A program made the position numbers and the translations under genes. A stretch of DNA of 28,203 nt. Origin: an uncultured Lachnospiraceae bacterium (GTDB lineage Bacteria > Bacillota > Clostridia > Lachnospirales > Lachnospiraceae). Shown here piece after piece: positions 22,194 to 28,203 of the stretch; within the stretch, counting starts at the first letter, position 1, and the number at the start of each line of letters is the position of its first letter. The notes beneath the pieces were generated by a model that did no database searches, was not told where the DNA came from, and saw nothing but the letters and a program-made list of their open reading frames with translations. The stretch covers positions 1-28,203 of the forward strand of contig CARQVR010000040.1 in the NCBI GenBank assembly GCA_949051815.1. The letters run 5' to 3'.

Positions 22194-24368
22194 ATGGCGG
22201 CAAAACATGGTAATTTATCAATCAACAGCGATAATATTTTTCCGATTATCAAGAAGTGGTTGTATTCCGATCACGACATCTTTTTCAGGGAGCTGATCTC
22301 TAACGGATGCGATGCGATCACGAAGTTGAAAAAGCTGGATATGATGGGCGAGTACGCGCTGGCGGATGATTATAAGGCGGAAATTCAGGTGATCGTAAAT
22401 CCGGAAGAAAAGACGCTGAAATTTATTGACAACGGTATCGGCATGACGGCGGACGAGGTGGAGGAGTATATCAATCAGATTGCTTTCTCCGGCGCGACGG
22501 ACTTTATCGAGAAATATAAGGACAAGGCGAACGAGGATCAGATCATCGGTCATTTCGGTCTGGGCTTCTATTCGGCGTTCATGGTGGCGGACGAGGTGGA
22601 GATCGACACTTTGTCCTGGCAGGACGGCGCACAGGCTGTACACTGGACCTGCGACGGCGGCACAGAGTTTGATATGGAGGAGGGGACGAAAACACAGGTC
22701 GGCACGGAGATCACGCTCCACATCAACGAGGACTGTCTGGAATTTTGCAATGAGTATAAGGCGAAGGAAGTCATTAAGAAATACTGTTCCTTCATGCCTA
22801 CGCAGATTATGCTCTCCAAGGCGAACACGACGGAGACACAGATCATTACCGAACAGGAGAAACTGGATACCGACGAGGTAGTGGAGGAGATCAAGAAGGA
22901 GAAGGAGGAGGACGAGCAGAAATTAAAGATCAAAAAGCGTCCTGAGCTTCTCAACGAGACGCATCCTCTCTGGGCGAAGCATCCCAACGAGTGTACAAGA
23001 GAGGAGTATCTGGAGTTTTACCGCAAGGTATTTCAGGATTACAAGGAGCCGCTGTTCTGGATTCACCTGAATATGGATTATCCTTTTAATATGAAGGGTA
23101 TTCTCTACTTCCCGAAGATCAATATGGAGTACGAGTCCATCGAGGGAACGATCAAACTTTACAACAATCAGGTGTTTATTGCGGATAATATCAAGGAAGT
23201 GATTCCCGAGTTTCTGATGCTGCTCAAAGGTGTGATCGACTGTCCCGATCTGCCGCTCAACGTGTCCAGAAGCGCGCTGCAAAACGACGGTTTTGTGAAG
23301 AAGATCAGCGAATACATCTCAAAGAAGGTGGCGGACAAACTGTCCGGCATGTGCAAAACCGAAAAGGAAGAGTACGAGAAGTACTGGGATGATATCAGTC
23401 CCTTCATCAAGTTCGGCTGCTTAAAGGACGACAAGTTCTGCGAGAAAATGACGGACTATATTCTCTTCAAGAATCTGGACGGCGTATATATGACCCTGCC
23501 GGAGTGTCTGGAAGTCAACAAGATTGATCCCGATGAGGCTGCCGATGGCGACGGTGAAAAGGCAGATGGCGGTACAGAGTCGGTGGAAAAGGATGCGGAC
23601 GAAACCGGTGAGGAGAGCGGCGGACAGGACGAAACCGAAAGTGCAGCCGTGGACGAGAACGGTGAGAAAGTGGAAGCCGAGGTTGTCGACGAGCCGGAGA
23701 AGGTTGACGGCGAAGTGCTTGACGAGGACGGAGAGCCTGTCGGGGAAGAGAAGAAGGAGAAGGTCATCTACTATGTGACCGACGAGAAGCAGCAGAGCCA
23801 GTATATCAATATGTTTAAGTCCGCAAAGATGGACGCGGTGGTGCTGACACACAATATCGACCAGCCCTTTGTCTCCCAGCTCGAGGCGAAAAATGAGGGC
23901 ATTAAGTTCCAGAGAATCGACGCCGACCTGACGGACACCTTTAAGGCGAAGACCTCCAGGAAGGCGGAGAAGGAGATGGAAGAGCAGGCGGAAGAGATCG
24001 CCAGGCTGATGAAGAAGGTTCTCAAGAAGGACGCCATCAAGGTGAAGATCGAGAAGTTAAAGAACAAGAAGATTTCTTCTATGATCACCCTCTCCGAGGA
24101 GTCCCGCAGGATGCAGGATATGATGAAGATGTACTCCATGCCCGGAATGGATATGGGGATGTTCGGCAAGGAGGGAGAGACGCTGATCTTAAACGCGAGT
24201 CATCCGCTTGTGCAGTATGTGCTGGAGCATCAGGACGGAGAGAACGTGAAGATGATCTGCGAGCAGCTTTACGATCTGGCGCTGTTGCAGCAGGCGCCGC
24301 TTGAGCCGGAGGCCATGACGAAGTTTGTGGCGAGAAGCAACGAGATTATGATGATGCTGACGAAGTAG
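22194..24368 (+). CDS. htpG: Hsp90-family chaperone HtpG
   Basis: A 724-residue Hsp90 homologue. The N-terminal ATP-binding domain has FFRELISNGCDA, FIDNGIGM and GHFGLGFYSAFMV. The middle domain has PFNMKGILYFP and PLNVSRSALQND. The C-terminal dimerisation region follows. It is about 100 residues longer than E. coli HtpG. Most of the excess is an acidic insert (encoded 23531-23763, rich in Asp, Glu and Gly) placed just before the VIYYVTD strand, not between the N and middle domains as in eukaryotic Hsp90. The ATG at 22194 is chosen because the conserved domain starts there; an earlier in-frame ATG at 22059 lies in the promoter. Expression is probably heat-inducible through HrcA. Confidence 0.95.
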   Translation: MAAKHGNLSINSDNIFPIIKKWLYSDHDIFFRELISNGCDAITKLKKLDMMGEYALADDYKAEIQVIVNPEEKTLKFIDNGIGMTADEVEEYINQIAFSGATDFIEKYKDKANEDQIIGHFGLGFYSAFMVADEVEIDTLSWQDGAQAVHWTCDGGTEFDMEEGTKTQVGTEITLHINEDCLEFCNEYKAKEVIKKYCSFMPTQIMLSKANTTETQIITEQEKLDTDEVVEEIKKEKEEDEQKLKIKKRPELLNETHPLWAKHPNECTREEYLEFYRKVFQDYKEPLFWIHLNMDYPFNMKGILYFPKINMEYESIEGTIKLYNNQVFIADNIKEVIPEFLMLLKGVIDCPDLPLNVSRSALQNDGFVKKISEYISKKVADKLSGMCKTEKEEYEKYWDDISPFIKFGCLKDDKFCEKMTDYILFKNLDGVYMTLPECLEVNKIDPDEAADGDGEKADGGTESVEKDADETGEESGGQDETESAAVDENGEKVEAEVVDEPEKVDGEVLDEDGEPVGEEKKEKVIYYVTDEKQQSQYINMFKSAKMDAVVLTHNIDQPFVSQLEAKNEGIKFQRIDADLTDTFKAKTSRKAEKEMEEQAEEIARLMKKVLKKDAIKVKIEKLKNKKISSMITLSEESRRMQDMMKMYSMPGMDMGMFGKEGETLILNASHPLVQYVLEHQDGENVKMICEQLYDLALLQQAPLEPEAMTKFVARSNEIMMMLTK

Positions 24369-24390
24369 GAAAAGTAAGCAGTATAATAGT

Positions 24391-24444
24391 AAAAAGGACA
24401 TGAAACCGTTTCTGTAAGAGAAATGATTTTATGTCCTTTTTTTT
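24391..24444. terminator. Terminator after htpG, bidirectional
   Basis: AAAAAGGACAT pairs with ATGTCCTTTTT, enclosing a small inner stem (TTTCT/AGAAA), followed by eight T. The minus strand also has a T-run, so it can stop the leftward promoter at 24525-24553. Confidence 0.85.
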
Positions 24445-24468
24445 GCGTTTTAATATTAAAACAAGAAA

Positions 24469-24494
24469 TTTCGCAGAATACCTACTTCTGAGAA
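24469..24494 (+). repeat. Left 26-bp inverted repeat of a candidate invertible switch
   Basis: The arm begins TTTCGCAGAATACC and is the exact reverse complement of 24808-24833. Internally it is an imperfect palindrome, CGCAGAA-7 bp-TTCTGAG, the shape of a tyrosine-recombinase core site (two half-sites around a 7-bp overlap). Confidence 0.9.
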
Positions 24495-24524
24495 AATGTG
24501 CTTTCAAATCGCTGCTTAGTGCTC

Positions 24525-24553
24525 ATTATACTGTGATTCTTTAAATTTGTCAA
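24525..24553 (-). promoter_or_regulatory. Consensus promoter inside the candidate switch, pointing away from the TnpB-like gene
   Basis: On the minus strand, TTGACA (24553-24548) and TATAAT (24530-24525) have exactly 17 bp between them: a perfect sigma-A match. In the present orientation there is no gene for it to drive. Confidence 0.85.
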
Positions 24554-24555
24554 TT

Positions 24556-24591
24556 GCGCGTAAAAAGCCGGAATTTGTACTTTTTATGCGC
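24556..24591. other. Hairpin inside the candidate switch
   Basis: GCGCGTAAAAAG (24556-24567) pairs with CTTTTTATGCGC (24580-24591), 12 bp with one weak pair and a 12-base loop, just upstream of the leftward promoter. Confidence 0.6.
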
Positions 24592-24658
24592 ATTTTACGG
24601 ACTTTTTTATAGAAAAACCGGTGTATTTACACATGGTAAAAACAGGAACCTGCTATTT

Positions 24659-24769
24659 GTGGTCGAAAAAGTGGTCAGCATATGGTCAATGAAATCAATA
24701 TCCGGTTACAGGTTTTAGAGATCTTTTTTTACAGGGATTTCTTTTTGATTGTGGTCAGATAAGTGGTCA
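24659..24769 (+). repeat. GTGGTC(A) heptamer array in two clusters
   Basis: GTGGTC occurs at 24659, 24671, 24751 and 24763, with ATGGTCA at 24682. Within each cluster the spacing is 11-12 bp, about one helical turn. Same-face binding by a recombinase arm domain or a regulator is plausible. Confidence 0.6.
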
Positions 24770-24807
24770 TACTCTCGCAACCTCCTGAAACCGGTAAACG
24801 GAGGTAC

Positions 24808-24833
24808 TTCTCAGAAGTAGGTATTCTGCGAAA
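24808..24833 (-). repeat. Right 26-bp inverted repeat of the candidate switch
   Basis: This is the exact reverse complement of 24469-24494. It ends 14 bp before the ATG of the TnpB-like gene. A further small hairpin, CCTCC/GGAGG (24780-24804), lies just inside it. Confidence 0.9.
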
Positions 24834-24847
24834 ACAGATGGGGAAAG

Positions 24848-26272
24848 ATGGCAAAAAAAAGAGCGGATAAGCGGCCGCAGACAGAGAGTAAAAAAATCTG
24901 CAAAGCAATACATCAGCACAGCAGCGGAAAAATAGACGGGGAAGATATGAACCGGCTTCTTGATCTTGCGCAGAGCTGTATGGTTGTGTGCAATTACGTC
25001 TACCAGAGATATGGAGGCATAAAAAGTCTCGATAAGCTTTATCCGGGGTATACGGTGCAGAATGAAATGACTGCGAGCGGGCTTCGGGAGAAGCTGAATC
25101 TTCCGACGGTGTACTTTTATCCGGCAGTATTTAATGCTTTGAGGGAGATCAAGACACAGTGGGCGCATGTCAAACGAAATATTTACGCGGCGATTAATGA
25201 AAATGAACGATTTACAAAAGAGGAGCGGCATTATCTGCGTTTTGTGGTAAAGGTCAGCGGCTGTTTTGAAAATATTGTGAATGGGAAGCCCGCGCAAGTG
25301 CCGGAAGAGATGCGGCAGAAATATGAGAGTATTGTAGCGGATCTGCAGGCGGATCAGCAAGAGCGCATTCGGAGCCTGAACAGATACCTCTGCAGGCAGG
25401 TCAGAAAAAAGCTCAGTAAGATGCATACAGAAAAGTTTTTGTATTTTTCCGTGTGGGAGCGGGGATATCGTTATGGAGAATCGAAGAATAAGGAAGGACA
25501 AAACTGCCATGGGATATTTCTGACGACCAAAGAACGTAGAAAACGGTTATTTATACCGCTCACTGACACCAACCAATATGGCGGTATGCTTGATATTAAG
25601 TTAAAGCCGGAGAAAAACAGTGTTGAAATTATAGCTTCCGTATTTGCAGATATTCGGGAACACAAAGACTATATAAATGAGATTGGGATTTCACTTGGTT
25701 TGTGGGACATGATTACGACCAGCACCGGCCATGTATGGGGTGTTGAATTTGGAAGAATGCAAAAGGAACTTTATGATTACGGTGTTTGCGAAAGGCAGAC
25801 ATACGGCAGGAAAAGCGGCGCGCCTCCCCGGAAAAAATATACTGTCCGCAGGGAAAAGATGGAGGAAACGCTTAAAAACTATATCAATCGGGAAATAAAC
25901 AGGATGTTTGCAGGCGAGAAGCCGGCAAAGATATATATGGCAAAGCTGCCTCAGAACGCAGGAGGAAATGGGGCGGGAGGATATATCCTCCGGGTTTGGA
26001 AGAAAGGGTATGTGACAGAGAGACTTAAGTGGAAATGCAGACAGAATGGGATAGAGATTGTAGAAGTGCTGGGAAAAGGATTGAGCACAGAGTGCAGCGT
26101 ATGCGGTGCGTCTTGCGAAATACAGTCAAAAGACAGATATGAGGACTTTAAGTGTAAAAACTGCGGATATGAAGAGGACAGGAAAGTAAACGCCGCAAAA
26201 AATGCATTGAACAGAGGAAAGAGCGGAAGACAGTTAAATAAAGTGTTCCCTCAGGATAAATCATCCGGATAA
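24848..26272 (+). CDS. TnpB/Cas12-like protein with all three RuvC catalytic residues replaced (TldR-like)
   Basis: A 474-residue protein with the C-terminal half of a TnpB. RuvC-I aligns as EIGISLGLWDMITTSTG, where the usual Asp (GIDLG) is Ser282. RuvC-II aligns as KIYMAKLPQ, where the usual Glu (V-E-D-L) is Ala365. RuvC-III aligns as DRKVNAAKNAL, where the usual Asp (R-D-x-N-A-A) is Lys446. The zinc ribbon between them is intact (Cys416, Cys419, Cys436, Cys439), and the basic N-terminal helical region (NYVYQRYGGIKSL...NLPTVYFYPAVFNALREIKTQW) is retained. The fold looks kept while nuclease chemistry is lost, as in TnpB-derived RNA-guided repressors (TldR). No TnpA, IS end or second transposase is seen. 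The ribosome-binding site (GGGGAAAG) is close and modest. Expression may depend on the upstream invertible segment. RNA binding and regulation are inferred. Confidence 0.8.
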   Translation: MAKKRADKRPQTESKKICKAIHQHSSGKIDGEDMNRLLDLAQSCMVVCNYVYQRYGGIKSLDKLYPGYTVQNEMTASGLREKLNLPTVYFYPAVFNALREIKTQWAHVKRNIYAAINENERFTKEERHYLRFVVKVSGCFENIVNGKPAQVPEEMRQKYESIVADLQADQQERIRSLNRYLCRQVRKKLSKMHTEKFLYFSVWERGYRYGESKNKEGQNCHGIFLTTKERRKRLFIPLTDTNQYGGMLDIKLKPEKNSVEIIASVFADIREHKDYINEIGISLGLWDMITTSTGHVWGVEFGRMQKELYDYGVCERQTYGRKSGAPPRKKYTVRREKMEETLKNYINREINRMFAGEKPAKIYMAKLPQNAGGNGAGGYILRVWKKGYVTERLKWKCRQNGIEIVEVLGKGLSTECSVCGASCEIQSKDRYEDFKCKNCGYEEDRKVNAAKNALNRGKSGRQLNKVFPQDKSSG

Positions 26273-26489
26273 CAAAAAGGTCATACGACAGAGTCTGGCA
26301 GATGAGCACGTTGAAATATACGGTTTTACTGCGGCATCAGGCAGCAGACTGCGAAGACTTTGTCCTGATATAAAAAGAAATAAAACACGGCGTTAGAATA
26401 CAAAGCCATGATGCGATGCATCCGGTATGGAATTAGGTACGCCGGCATTCCTGCGAACTCAGGGGTTTTCGGCCGCTGAGATGTAGCAG
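26273..26489 (+). other. Non-coding stretch after the TnpB-like gene
   Basis: No credible gene is seen. AGTCTG (26291-26296) and CAGACT (26348-26353), and short GC inverted repeats such as CCTG-CGAACT-CAGG, suggest it continues into the structured region that follows. A minus-strand frame at 26326-26550 has no ribosome-binding site and no family features. Confidence 0.4.
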
Positions 26490-26600
26490 GGTGCGAAGTG
26501 AAAGCGGGACTTTTGCCTTTGCATGACAAGGGTAAAAGGCTTGGTTTCACACCGCTTGGAAAAGCGGCTAAGGTGCCTTATGAATTTTTATAAGGAAAAA
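26490..26600 (+). ncRNA. Candidate structured RNA, possible guide-RNA scaffold or leader RNA
   Basis: Nested pairing is visible. GGT and GTGAAA (26498-26503) pair with TTTCAC (26545-26550) and ACC. This encloses CTTTTGCCTT (26510-26519) paired with AAGGGTAAAAG (26528-26538). Two more hairpins follow: CCGCTT-ggaa-AAGCGG (26552-26567) and CCTTAT/ATAAGG (26576-26595). It lies downstream of a TnpB-like gene, where guide (omega-like) RNAs are encoded, but also just upstream of the next gene, so a cis-regulatory leader is the alternative. No known riboswitch was recognised. Confidence 0.4.
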
Positions 26601-26625
26601 GACGGGCAGAACGGGAGGCGGAGAT

Positions 26626-28008
26626 ATGGAGGGCACAGAAACTGGCAGACGCTATAAAAAGAAAGAACTTTTGGAAACTGTGTCCATGCTGGAGAAGGCG
26701 AATGACGCCGTCGTAAAATCTGTCAAAGGAAATCCGGACAGCGTGTCAGATGCCCTGGCTGCATGTCAGGAATCTGCGATTCTGCTGGGGACCCATATAG
26801 AATCTATGGGAGAGAAATATGGTAATCTCGTGAAACTGCTGGAGGATTATTGTGAGAACATTTTCGTGATGAGCGAGGCTGTGCCGGATGAGACGCAGTG
26901 CCGTAAGATCGCAAAAAGGATACAAAAGCAGTTGAGCCGGCTTAGGCATGGCATCATCTATGATTTGCCGGATGACAAAAAGGAAATCGTGTTTTTGCCC
27001 TACAAGGCCAGTATGTGGGACAGTCTGGAAAGTGTGTGGAAAGCGGCGGAAGCTGCTCATGACTGCGATGCCTGTGTAATCCCGATTCCGTATTTTGACA
27101 AGAATCCGGACGGGAGTTTTAAAGAGGAGCACTATGAGGGGAATCTGTACCCGAAGGATGTGCCGGTTACCCGTTATGACGAATATGATTTGGAAACGCG
27201 CCATCCGGACGTGATCTATATTCATAATCCGTATGACGAGTGCAATCATGTGACCAGTGTACATCCTTATTTCTATTCCAAAAATCTGAGAAATTTTACG
27301 GAAAAGTTAGTTTACATTCCGTACTTCATTTTGGGGGAGGTCAACCCGGAAGACCAGGCGGCTATTGATGGAATGAAGCATTTCTGCTTTCTGCCGGGGA
27401 CGATTTATGCCGATCAGGTGATCGTCCAGTCGGAAAACATGCGGCAGATCTATATTAACGAATATATAAAAGCGGCGAAAGAGATGGGGCTTGGCGGAGA
27501 GCATATAGACAGGAGATTTTTGGAGAAAAAGTTCCTCGGGACAGGTTCGCCGAAGCTTGACAAGGTGTTGAGCACAAAAAAGGAGGATCTGGAGATTCCA
27601 AAAGAGTGGCTGAGGGTAATCAGCAAACCGGATGGGAGCCGGAAGAAAATCGTTTTTTACAATACGAGCGTAAGCGCGCTGCTTCGTTATAATGAGAAGA
27701 TGATTCGCAAGATGGAGTCAGTGTTTGCGGTGTTTTGGGAGAATAGGGACGAAGCGGCGCTGCTTTGGCGTCCGCACCCGTTGATTCAGGCGACGATTGA
27801 GAGTATGCGGCCACAGCTTTGGGAGGCGTATCGGGAGATTAGAGACAGGTACATAGAAGAAGGCTGGGGGATTTATGATGATTCGGCGGATCTGGATCGG
27901 GCGGTGGTTTTGAGTGATGCGTATTATGGGGATCCCAGCTCGGTAGTTGAGCTTTGCCGGAAGAAGGGGATGCCGGTGATGTTGCAGAATGCGGCTGTTC
28001 TATGGTAG
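26626..28008 (+). CDS. CDP-glycerol glycerophosphotransferase-like protein
   Basis: A 460-residue soluble protein. The first ~120 residues are helical and unrecognised. The rest looks like a GT-B-type transferase of the TagB/TagF family: IVFLPYKASMWDSLESVW opens the first Rossmann half, LLWRPHPLIQAT carries the family R-P-H-P motif, and AVVLSDAYYGDPSSVVELCRKKGMPVM is the C-terminal D-x-S-S donor-site region. Such enzymes move glycerol-phosphate units onto cell-wall or capsular polymers, but divergent members occur beside radical SAM genes with unknown roles. GGGAGGCGGAG precedes the ATG. It lies 44 bp before the next gene, probably in the same operon. Confidence 0.75.
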   Translation: MEGTETGRRYKKKELLETVSMLEKANDAVVKSVKGNPDSVSDALAACQESAILLGTHIESMGEKYGNLVKLLEDYCENIFVMSEAVPDETQCRKIAKRIQKQLSRLRHGIIYDLPDDKKEIVFLPYKASMWDSLESVWKAAEAAHDCDACVIPIPYFDKNPDGSFKEEHYEGNLYPKDVPVTRYDEYDLETRHPDVIYIHNPYDECNHVTSVHPYFYSKNLRNFTEKLVYIPYFILGEVNPEDQAAIDGMKHFCFLPGTIYADQVIVQSENMRQIYINEYIKAAKEMGLGGEHIDRRFLEKKFLGTGSPKLDKVLSTKKEDLEIPKEWLRVISKPDGSRKKIVFYNTSVSALLRYNEKMIRKMESVFAVFWENRDEAALLWRPHPLIQATIESMRPQLWEAYREIRDRYIEEGWGIYDDSADLDRAVVLSDAYYGDPSSVVELCRKKGMPVMLQNAAVLW

Positions 28009-28052
28009 AAACGGAAAAGAAGCAAAACCGTTCGACAGAAGGAGAAAAATTT

Positions 28053-28203
28053 ATGAAGATACTAATGGTAGTTTATGATAATGATTCTTATATTTCATGG
28101 TTTCCTCAGGGGCTTGCGTATCTGGCATCTGCAGCGCGGAATGCAGGGCATGAAGTGTCCGTATATCAACAGGATATTTATCACTGGCCGGACAGTCATC
28201 TGA
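28053..28203 (+). CDS. Probable B12-binding radical SAM protein, N-terminal end (cut by window edge)
   Basis: Only 50 residues are visible, beginning MKILMVVYDNDSYISWFPQG and continuing LAYLASAARNAGHEVSVYQQD. The opening beta strand, the P-x-G-L-A-Y-L-A-S helix and the GHEV strand are characteristic of the cobalamin-binding Rossmann domain at the front of many radical SAM enzymes. The cluster-binding CxxxCxxC motif would lie beyond the window. AGAAGGAG precedes the ATG. It is in apparent operon with the glycerophosphotransferase-like gene. Confidence 0.7.
   Translation, partial: MKILMVVYDNDSYISWFPQGLAYLASAARNAGHEVSVYQQDIYHWPDSHL

Larger units (their letters stand above)
24469..24833. promoter_or_regulatory. 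Candidate invertible promoter segment (inverton), currently OFF
   Basis: Perfect 26-bp inverted repeats enclose 313 bp with no gene. The segment ends 14 bp before the start of the TnpB-like gene. Inside is a consensus promoter that now reads left into the htpG terminator. Inversion would place its -10 at about 24772-24777 and its start near 24784, giving the TnpB-like gene a leader of about 64 bases. The segment also holds two clusters of GTGGTCA repeats and a hairpin (24556-24591). Size, arm length, promoter content and position match known phase-variable switches. Inversion itself is inferred. Confidence 0.7.

Noticed and set aside
24659..24769. CRISPR-like short repeats
   Set aside because: The units are only 7 bp with 4-5 bp between them in two small clusters; there is no repeat-spacer structure and no Cas1/Cas2.
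24469..24833. Miniature transposon (MITE) bounded by the 26-bp repeats
   Set aside because: No target-site duplication is visible at the outer ends, the arms look like recombinase cores, and the internal consensus promoter fits a switch better. Not fully excluded.

Overview
The window looks like a chromosomal segment of a spore-forming Clostridia, most likely a Lachnospiraceae-type bacterium. This is an inference from gene content: a YtaF-like sporulation protein, a CIRCE heat-shock operator, strong Gram-positive ribosome-binding sites, and protein families typical of that group. No rRNA or other taxonomic marker is present.

Region 1 (1-386) holds the C-terminal end of a tyrosine recombinase from another mobile element. 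It is followed by a terminator and a 22-bp copy of a tRNA-Gly 3' end.

Region 2 (365-8778) is a complete-looking filamentous-phage (inovirus) prophage of about 8.4 kb. It lies between 22-bp direct repeats, and the right repeat is the 3' end of an intact tRNA-Gly(GCC) gene. Gene order: rolling-circle initiator (Rep_trans type), a tiny toxin-like membrane protein, a divergent ribbon-helix-helix repressor, an unknown basic protein, a probable ssDNA-binding protein, an acidic membrane protein, a small membrane protein, a pVIII-like major coat protein and a strong terminator. Then come an antisense basic membrane protein, a pIII-like adsorption protein, a pVI-like protein, the Zot/pI assembly ATPase, a hairpin-rich intergenic region, a zinc-ribbon protein and the integrase. 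Replication, coat, assembly and integration functions are all present.

Region 3 (8830-24450) is mainly ordinary chromosome. It holds an unknown small protein with a GreA-type factor, a Ca2+ P-type ATPase convergent with ytaF, a beta-CASP metallo-hydrolase, a truncated thymidylate synthase before folA, a soluble hybrid histidine kinase, a branched-chain aminotransferase, a PHP phosphoesterase, a lipoprotein PPIase and htpG with a CIRCE operator. Unusual details include a 59-bp tandem repeat that carries both stop codons of the convergent ATPase/ytaF pair, 115-bp structured intergenic repeats, the thyA truncation and an acidic insert in HtpG.

Region 4 (24450-28203) is the most striking. Perfect 26-bp inverted repeats enclose 313 bp of non-coding DNA. 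Each arm looks like a tyrosine-recombinase core site. Inside is a consensus promoter (TTGACA-17 bp-TATAAT) that points away from the next gene. That gene encodes a TnpB/Cas12-like protein in which all three RuvC catalytic positions appear substituted. A strongly structured non-coding region follows, then a CDP-glycerol glycerophosphotransferase-like gene and the start of a probable B12-binding radical SAM gene. My hypothesis is a phase-variable (invertible-promoter) nuclease-dead TnpB regulator, currently in the OFF orientation, beside cell-surface genes. Sequence facts support the switch and the lost catalytic residues. The guide RNA and the regulatory targets are inference.
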